Origin: Dehalococcoidia bacterium
Lineage (GTDB): Bacteria; Chloroflexota; Dehalococcoidia; SAR202; UBA11138
Direction: 5' to 3'
DNA: 10,483 nt
Assembly (NCBI GenBank): GCA_012270625.1
Contig: JAAXHZ010000183.1
Coordinates: 1 to 10,483 of the forward strand
Shown here: one piece after another, positions 5,345 to 10,483 of the stretch
Numbering within the stretch: position 1 is the stretch's first letter
Layout: the number at the start of each line of letters is the position of its first letter
The notes under the pieces: model-generated
The model's database searches: none
What the model was told of the DNA's origin: nothing
The model's input: the letters and a program-made list of their open reading frames with translations, nothing else
Program-made: the position numbers and the translations under genes

Positions 5345-6136
5345 ATGACGACGACCGCCGATAAGTTAACTCTCAAGGTAGGACCGATCACGACCAGGTA
5401 TGAAGTGCGCGGCTCCGGCCCTCCGCTTCTCTACCTTCACGGCGCGTTTGGCTATGCCGAGTGGCCTGAGTTTCTGAACGCCATGACAGACAGCTTCACT
5501 GTCTATGCGCCTACTCATCCGGGATTCGAAGGCGACAGCGACATAGACCACATTCAGGATCTCCTGGAGCTCACGCTTTACCACGCCGACATGATCGATG
5601 CCATGGGATTGGACTCCCCTCACGTCGTCGGACACTATTCAGGAGCAATGGTGGCTGCGGAGATGGCGGCTGTCAGGGCTGTGGACATCGGTAAGCTGGT
5701 GCTGGCGGCGCCTGCCGGGTTCTGGCAGGACAACAACCCCGGACTGGACTACAACACGACTCCCGCCACCGAGATGCGGCAGGCGTTGTTCGCCGACCCT
5801 GACTCCGATGCTGCCCTGAGAATCTATCCAGTGCCCAAGGACGATGAAGAGCTGGGGTGGCAGATCATCCACAGGGTTCAGTCCCTCAGCACGGTCGGAA
5901 AATTCCTCTGGCCCATCCCGGACAAGGGTCTAGTCCGGCGCGTACACCGGATCGACCGCCCAACTCTCGTCGTCGTGGGAGACCATGACAAGGTAGTGCC
6001 CGCAGCATATGCGGAGCTGCTGACATCACGCATTCCCGACTCCCGTTCCCATGTAATGTCGAACGCCGGGCACATGATGGCACATGAGCACCCCAACGAA
6101 TTCGCCAGAGTGGTCCTGGAGTTTCTCTCAGAGTAG
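5345..6136 (+). CDS. Alpha/beta-hydrolase-fold protein with Tyr at the usual nucleophile position
   Basis: A 263-residue single-domain alpha/beta-hydrolase fold. The oxyanion-side motif LYLHGAFG (28-36 region), acid motif VVVGDHDKVVP (209-219) and the final His in NAGHMMAHEHP (240-250) are all in place. The nucleophile elbow reads VVGHYSGAM (94-102): in the family G-x-S-x-G, the third position is the catalytic Ser, but here it is Tyr98 (codon 5636-5638) and a Ser follows one residue later. Asp215 and His243 remain. The protein may be a non-hydrolytic member, use a shifted Ser99, or carry out another reaction such as a lyase or cofactor-free oxygenase. ATG 5345-5347 is preferred because GGA lies 7 bases upstream; ATG 5318-5320 would add 9 residues without a ribosome site. 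It lies 102 bp after the monooxygenase and may process its product. Confidence 0.9.
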   Translation: MTTTADKLTLKVGPITTRYEVRGSGPPLLYLHGAFGYAEWPEFLNAMTDSFTVYAPTHPGFEGDSDIDHIQDLLELTLYHADMIDAMGLDSPHVVGHYSGAMVAAEMAAVRAVDIGKLVLAAPAGFWQDNNPGLDYNTTPATEMRQALFADPDSDAALRIYPVPKDDEELGWQIIHRVQSLSTVGKFLWPIPDKGLVRRVHRIDRPTLVVVGDHDKVVPAAYAELLTSRIPDSRSHVMSNAGHMMAHEHPNEFARVVLEFLSE

Positions 6137-6148
6137 GCTGACGGCCTC

Positions 6149-7897
6149 CTAGCGCGGTACGATGGGCAGCGTGATGTGGGAAGGGTACTCGGAGGTATGA
6201 TACACGGTCTGGAGCGCCGGCACGAAGTTTGCCTCGGCTCCGACCTCCCCACCTGTGTTGGTGTTGCGATCGAATCTGGGGAAGTTCGAGCTTGAAATCT
6301 CCACCCTGATCTGGTGGCCCTTCCTGAACAGGTTCGCCGTTGACCACAGGTCTATCGTGTACTCGTATATCATACCTGCGCTGATGGGCGACGCCGGCTG
6401 GCGCGCGTCACGGTATCGAGCCCTGATAATCCCATCTGTCAGATTCCGCGCGTATCCCGAAGGCTCAACGTCCACGAGCTTCGCCGTGAAGTCCGTGTCG
6501 GAAGCGTTCGTGGACGCGAAGAGCGTCACAGTAACGGGGCCGGTTACTTCAGTGTCTTCAGCGAGCGGAGGCGTCGAGTACACCAGCACGTCTTGGCGTC
6601 CTTCGACCCATCGCTGGTCATATGCCCCGCTGGCCTGGAAGGCCGGGTCACAGCACAGACCTCCGCCAACGGTCGGAACGGGAGTCAGGGGATTGTACAC
6701 ATAGACGTCCGGGGCTTCGTCACCTGGCTCTTCGGCGCTCAGCGCTCCGTCGCCGTTGAGCGAGTTGGCATTGCCGCGGCTGTGCAGGTAGTACTTGGTC
6801 TCTTCGGCCCGGGCCAACGGCCACTCGTCCTCGTATCTCCAGACGTTTTCTCCCATAACGAAGATTCGGACCGGCTTGTCATCAGTGAATCCGTTGTCCT
6901 CTCCAAGAAGGAGGTAGTCATAGTACCTGAGGATCTCGCCCATCAGGTCAATGGCCGCCCCTGCCGCGCGAGTTCCGAAGTTGTACTCGCCTGAGACCGC
7001 GGGCGGAGAACCGCCGTGTATCCAAGGGCCGATGGTGAGACGCTGGCCGCTTCTGGCAAGGTCGGTGGCGCCCATCGAGCGCATTCGCTCGTAGTTCTTG
7101 ATGGTGCCTCCGAGGAATATGTCGTACCATCCGCCGAAGTTGAACGCTGGGATTCCAATGTCGGCGTGCGATTCTTCGATGCAGACCTGCTTCCAGTAGT
7201 CGTCGTACTCGGGATGAGAGAGCCAGTCGTAGTAGTACGGAGCCAGACCGTTCTGGAGGTCAGGAAGGTCGCTCATAGGCAAGTGCTGATACAGCCTGTT
7301 CAGGTCGTCTTTTCCAGCGATCAGCTGGTCGGCGTCGGAATCACCCAGATTCAGCCTGCTGGACAGGTTGGCCCAGTTTGCGGACGCGAGCGCCCCTATG
7401 GCCCACGACAGGTTGAATCCCAGCTCGAACGCGCCTCCTTGCCAGGCCCAGCCCTCGTGGTAGTCAGACGCTGTGACGCCGGGCGCAATGCCAGCCAGTG
7501 AAGGGGCGCCAGACTTGGCCGCGAGCCACTGTGTCGCGCCGACGTATGACACACCGAACATGCCCACCTTGCCGCTGCACCACGGCTGCGACGCTACCCA
7601 CTCGACTGAGTCGTATCCGTCCGAGATCTCATTGAAGAAAGTGTAGAATTCCCCTTCGGATGAATATCGACCCCGGACGTCCTGGATAATTACTGCATAG
7701 CCGTGGCTGGCCGCACGGATGGCGTCCAGGGTGCCAGTCCGGTTCGAAGGGGCCGACTTGTCGTAAGGCGTCCGCTCCAGCAGCGCGGGCACCGCGCCCT
7801 CAACCTGCGGTCTGAACACGTCCGCGTAGGTAGTAACGCCGTCCCTCAACAGGATCGGGACATTGTAGTCGAAGGTTACAGAGTATGGGCCTGGCAT
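6149..7897 (-). CDS. CocE/NonD family serine hydrolase (X-Pro dipeptidyl-peptidase-like)
   Basis: A 582-residue hydrolase of the CocE/NonD (peptidase S15-like) family. Such enzymes cleave ester or amide bonds, for example cocaine esterase, glutaryl-7-ACA acylase and alpha-amino-acid ester hydrolases. Numbered from ATG 7895-7897, the nucleophile elbow is GMFGVSYVGA with Ser117. The acid lies in FGGWYDIFLGG (Asp259) and the base in IGPWIHGG (His294). Ser117 and Asp259 fall at the same numbers as in characterised CocE, as far as I recall. The C-terminal third (about 440-582) is the beta-rich jelly-roll domain with SSSNFPRFDRN near the end. GGGAGG with a 6-base spacer fixes the ATG; a TTG six codons upstream is unlikely because the ribosome site would lie inside the gene. 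No signal peptide, so probably cytosolic. It converges with the alpha/beta hydrolase (12-bp gap) and diverges from the amidohydrolases. The substrate is unknown. Confidence 0.95.
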   Translation of the reverse strand: MPGPYSVTFDYNVPILLRDGVTTYADVFRPQVEGAVPALLERTPYDKSAPSNRTGTLDAIRAASHGYAVIIQDVRGRYSSEGEFYTFFNEISDGYDSVEWVASQPWCSGKVGMFGVSYVGATQWLAAKSGAPSLAGIAPGVTASDYHEGWAWQGGAFELGFNLSWAIGALASANWANLSSRLNLGDSDADQLIAGKDDLNRLYQHLPMSDLPDLQNGLAPYYYDWLSHPEYDDYWKQVCIEESHADIGIPAFNFGGWYDIFLGGTIKNYERMRSMGATDLARSGQRLTIGPWIHGGSPPAVSGEYNFGTRAAGAAIDLMGEILRYYDYLLLGEDNGFTDDKPVRIFVMGENVWRYEDEWPLARAEETKYYLHSRGNANSLNGDGALSAEEPGDEAPDVYVYNPLTPVPTVGGGLCCDPAFQASGAYDQRWVEGRQDVLVYSTPPLAEDTEVTGPVTVTLFASTNASDTDFTAKLVDVEPSGYARNLTDGIIRARYRDARQPASPISAGMIYEYTIDLWSTANLFRKGHQIRVEISSSNFPRFDRNTNTGGEVGAEANFVPALQTVYHTSEYPSHITLPIVPR

Positions 7898-7954
7898 GAG
7901 CAGCCTCCCGTGCAAGAGTGAATACGGAATAGGAGCAACCTACCCCTAGGCGAG

Positions 7955-7983
7955 AATGTAGCACAGAGAGGCTAGGGCGGCAA
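7955..7983 (-). promoter_or_regulatory. Promoter for the CocE-like hydrolase gene
   Basis: On the minus strand TTGCCG (7978-7983) is 17 bases from TACATT (7955-7960), which also carries an upstream TGC (7961-7963), forming an extended -10. The start of transcription would fall near 7948, about 50 bases before the ATG. It is back to back with the amidohydrolase promoter. Confidence 0.55.
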
Positions 7984-8018
7984 TGGCGTGTTGGACGACT
8001 CATAATCGCCTCGCCTCG

Positions 8019-8027
8019 TGCTACAAT
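8019..8027 (+). promoter_or_regulatory. Extended -10 promoter for the amidohydrolase pair
   Basis: TGCTACAAT (8019-8027) is an extended -10 element. No good -35 is present at the right distance, which is usual for this class. The start would be near 8034, about 22 bases before ATG 8056-8058, and GGAG (8045-8048) lies 7 bases before that codon. The motif GTGCTACA plus A or T is shared with the divergent promoter. Confidence 0.5.
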
Positions 8028-8055
8028 CGCGCCAATTGAAACTTGGAGTCCAAAG

Positions 8056-9387
8056 ATGCGTACTGTCGATGAGGTAAAGGCGATTGCGCTCGCTGAGATC
8101 GACCGGCGTGGCGACGAGCTGATCGGGATCGCCAAGACGATTCTCGACAATCCAGAGCCTGGATTCAGGGAGTTCAAGACCGCCGAGACGGTCGCCTCCG
8201 CGTTCCAGCGCCTTGAGATTCCCTTCAAGGACGGTATAGGCATCACCGGTCTGCGCGGCGACCTGCGTGGTGGAACGGATGGCCCGACCGTCGCGGTGAT
8301 GGGCGAGCTTGACTCCCTCAAGGTGCTGGGCCACCCCCACGCCGACCCCGAAACGTCGGCCGCCCATGCCTGCGGCCACCACTGTCAGATAGGCATGATG
8401 CTGGGCGTTGCGACAGGCCTCCTCGCAAACGGCGTTCTGGACTCGCTGACAGGTCGAGTCGCGCTCATGGCGGTACCCGCAGAGGAGTACATCGAGGTCG
8501 AGTACCGAGACGATCTCCGACGCGCCGGCAAGCTCGAGTTCATCGGAGGCAAGCCGGAGTTCATTAGACTCGGCGAGCTGGATGACGTGGACCTGGCGAT
8601 GATGACTCACACGTCCAGCACCGACGCTGACAGTGGCATGATCGCATTCGGCGGGACCAATAACGGAATGGTGGCCAAGCGCATCCGATTCCTTGGCAGG
8701 GCTGCGCACGCCGGGGGCGCCCCTCACATGGGCGTCAATGCGCTGAACGCGGCGATGATTGCGATGAGCGCAATCCACGCGCAGAGGGAGACCTACCAGG
8801 ACCCGGACACCGTCCGCATTCACCCGATCATCACCCAAGGCGGAGTGGCTGTCAGCTCTGTCCCAGCAGACGTCCGCATGGAGACCTACGTTCGAGGGTC
8901 TCGGACAGAGGCGTTCCTGGATGCTTCTACCAAAGTTGACCGCGCGCTGAGGGCGGGAGCGATGGCAGTAGGAGGCTCGGTGGAGATAACCACATTGCCG
9001 GGCTACCTTCCGATCCAGTCCGACGAATCGCTTCTCGATCTGTACGGCGCCAACGCCAGATCGCTTGTTGGACAGGCGAATGTCCAGAGGCTGGGTCATC
9101 GTACAGGCTCGACTGATATGGGAGACGTATCGCAGCTTATGCCTGTGATCCATCCCTACGTCAACGCCGCGACCGGCGGCGGTCACGGCATCGACTACGT
9201 GGTCAGGGACTACGAACTTGGAGTGCTGACCGGCGCGAAGGCGATGACGATGACGGTCATAGATTTGCTGTCCGATGGCGCGGCGCACGCGCGCAGAATC
9301 GCCGGAGACTATCGACCGCCGTTGACCAAGCAGTCTTACCTCGAGCTAATGCGTTCGATGCTTAGGGAGACCGCTCATACCGAATAG
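8056..9387 (+). CDS. M20-family amidohydrolase (AbgB/HipO-like), first of a tandem pair
   Basis: A 443-residue metal-dependent amidohydrolase, cytosolic. M20D enzymes remove acyl groups from amino acids or split p-aminobenzoyl-glutamate and similar amides with two divalent metals. Seen here: GELDSL (83-88), HACGHHCQ (104-111), VPAEEYIEVE (140-149), MTHTS (183-187), the dimerisation-domain segment GRAAHAGGAPH (214-224), STDMGD (352-357) and GGGHGID (374-380). Likely metal ligands are Cys106, His108, Glu144, His185 and His377; Glu143 is the likely general base. The usual CGHDxH motif reads CGHHCQ, a variant found in part of the family. GGAG with a 7-base spacer supports the start. It is the first gene of a two-gene operon and diverges from the CocE-like gene. 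The exact amide substrate is not known. Confidence 0.93.
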   Translation: MRTVDEVKAIALAEIDRRGDELIGIAKTILDNPEPGFREFKTAETVASAFQRLEIPFKDGIGITGLRGDLRGGTDGPTVAVMGELDSLKVLGHPHADPETSAAHACGHHCQIGMMLGVATGLLANGVLDSLTGRVALMAVPAEEYIEVEYRDDLRRAGKLEFIGGKPEFIRLGELDDVDLAMMTHTSSTDADSGMIAFGGTNNGMVAKRIRFLGRAAHAGGAPHMGVNALNAAMIAMSAIHAQRETYQDPDTVRIHPIITQGGVAVSSVPADVRMETYVRGSRTEAFLDASTKVDRALRAGAMAVGGSVEITTLPGYLPIQSDESLLDLYGANARSLVGQANVQRLGHRTGSTDMGDVSQLMPVIHPYVNAATGGGHGIDYVVRDYELGVLTGAKAMTMTVIDLLSDGAAHARRIAGDYRPPLTKQSYLELMRSMLRETAHTE

Positions 9388-9398
9388 GGAGAGGCGAT

Positions 9399-10483
9399 AT
9401 GCCCACGATCGACGAGCTCAAGTCCAGCGCACAGGCCGCGATTGACGATCGCGCCGAATGGCTCATCGACGCCGCGCGGACGATTCTCGACAACCCAGAG
9501 CCGGGATTCACCGAATACAAGACCTCTCGTTTCGTGAGCGAAAAACTCAGCGAGCTTGGTATCAGCCACCAGTCTGGTATCGCCATCACCGGGCTAAAGG
9601 GAGTGATAAGCGGTGGCAGACCAGGACCGACAGTCGCGGTCATTGGCGAGCTCGACTCACTGCGAGTACTCGAACACCCGCACGCGGACCCGGAGACGGG
9701 GGCGGCGCACGCATGCGGACACCACTGCCAGACGCCGATGATGCTCGGCACAGCCGTTGGTCTGATGGTGCCGGAGGTGATCGAGTCACTCGCGGGGAAC
9801 ATCGCGTTTATCGCGGTACCCGCGGAGGAGTTTATCGACGTCGAATTTCGCTGGGGTCTCCGCAAGAACGGCAGTCTCGGCTTGATGGCGGGTAAGCAGG
9901 AGTTCATAAGGCTCGGCGCGTTCGACGACATCGACATGGCCATGATGGTCCACACTGCATCAAGCTCACAAGAGTCCACTAAGTTCTCAGTTGGCGGAAC
10001 CTCGAACGGCCACGTCGTCAAGTACGTCCGGTTCATCGGCAGGGCCGCACACGCCGGAGGATCACCACACCTGGGTGTAAACGCGCTTCAGGCGGCGATG
10101 GTGGCGCTGAACGCGCTCAACACCCAGCGCGAAACTCTGCGAAACGAGAACAATGTCCGTCTCCACGGCATACTGACCAGAGGAGGAGCGGCAGTGAACT
10201 CTGTTCCGGCGGACGTGCGATACGAGGGGCGAGTGCGAGGACGCACCGCCGACGCGATCGCCGACGCCAATGACAAGATGGACAGGTGTCTGCGCGCCGG
10301 CGCGCTGACGATGGGCGGCAGCGTCGAGATCGTCACGATTCCAGGCTATCTGCCCATGAAGAACAACGAGCCTATGATGGAAGTGTTCAAGCGAAACGCC
10401 GTTGACCTCGTCGGTCCAGAGGAGGTCGCTGAGCATCCACCCGACCTCAATCGTGGAGGCTCGACCGACATGGGCGACCTGAG
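9399..10483 (+). CDS. M20-family amidohydrolase, second of a tandem pair, 3' end cut by window edge
   Basis: The frame is open from ATG 9399-9401 to the window end (361 codons plus 2 bases). The product aligns without gaps to the preceding amidohydrolase over about 335 residues. The shared blocks are ILDNPEPGF, HPHADPET, AAHACGHHCQ, VPAEE, GRAAHAGG, SVPADVR, GGSVEI and PGYLP. Metal-ligand positions Cys106, His108, Glu144 and His185 are the same; the last His lies beyond the edge. A short insertion occurs near residue 340, before RGGSTDMGD. The start is 11 bp after the upstream stop, with GGGAGAGG (9388-9395 region) as ribosome site, so the two are co-translated. They are clearly ancient paralogues, since wobble bases and many surface residues differ. 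They could form homodimers with different specificity or a heterodimer. Confidence 0.93.
   Translation, partial: MPTIDELKSSAQAAIDDRAEWLIDAARTILDNPEPGFTEYKTSRFVSEKLSELGISHQSGIAITGLKGVISGGRPGPTVAVIGELDSLRVLEHPHADPETGAAHACGHHCQTPMMLGTAVGLMVPEVIESLAGNIAFIAVPAEEFIDVEFRWGLRKNGSLGLMAGKQEFIRLGAFDDIDMAMMVHTASSSQESTKFSVGGTSNGHVVKYVRFIGRAAHAGGSPHLGVNALQAAMVALNALNTQRETLRNENNVRLHGILTRGGAAVNSVPADVRYEGRVRGRTADAIADANDKMDRCLRAGALTMGGSVEIVTIPGYLPMKNNEPMMEVFKRNAVDLVGPEEVAEHPPDLNRGGSTDMGDL

Noticed and set aside
6137..6148. Bidirectional terminator between the convergent hydrolase genes
   Set aside because: Only 12 bases separate the stops and I find no convincing hairpin or T run there.
7016..7501. 161-codon plus-strand open frame opposite the CocE-like gene
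   Set aside because: Shadow of a gene with a full catalytic triad; no motif of its own.
7972..9288. Antisense 438-codon open frame on the minus strand
   Set aside because: It lies opposite the first amidohydrolase, shows no recognisable domain, is rich in His/Arg/Val as expected from reading a GC-rich gene backwards, and has no ribosome site.

Overview
This window looks like a piece of a chromosome from a moderately GC-rich, heterotrophic bacterium that uses sigma70-like promoters. The gene mix is a FMN/F420-type flavin monooxygenase, a CocE-type hydrolase, paired M20 amidohydrolases, a crotonase and a short-form acetyl-CoA synthetase. It recalls the catabolic islands of Chloroflexota such as the SAR202/Dehalococcoidia lineages. 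That placement is inferred from gene content and protein style; no rRNA or other taxonomic marker is present. I see no tRNA, IS element, phage gene or CRISPR array.

Layout. (1) Positions 1-590, minus strand: a crotonase (enoyl-CoA hydratase/isomerase family), cut by the left edge, with a near-consensus promoter at 624-652. (2) 756-1568, minus: a zeta-toxin-like P-loop kinase with a C-terminal extension of about 90 residues. The extension has its own in-frame ATG behind a perfect AGGAGG. (3) 1605-1862: a divergent intergenic region with candidate promoters in both directions, a 7-bp inverted repeat and a strongly foldable leader upstream of acs. (4) 1863-5242, plus: a tight operon of acetyl-CoA synthetase, a small PaREP1/HEPN-like helical protein and a luciferase-like monooxygenase, with 4-bp gaps. 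(5) 5243-5344: two consecutive hairpins, then an alpha/beta hydrolase (5345-6136) in which Tyr occupies the usual nucleophile position. (6) 6149-7897, minus, convergent with the hydrolase: a CocE/NonD-type serine hydrolase. (7) 7898-8055: a divergent promoter region. (8) 8056-10483, plus: two tandem, gaplessly alignable M20 amidohydrolases, the second cut by the right edge.

How the genes may work together (inference): the monooxygenase, the alpha/beta hydrolase, the CocE-like esterase/amidase and the amidohydrolases could open and trim ester- or amide-containing organic compounds. The crotonase and acetyl-CoA synthetase could carry the acyl products to acyl-CoA intermediates. The substrate cannot be told from sequence.

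The items most worth a second look are the kinase with an internally startable C-terminal module, the switch-like acs leader, the Ser-to-Tyr hydrolase, and the crotonase lacking both classical catalytic glutamates.
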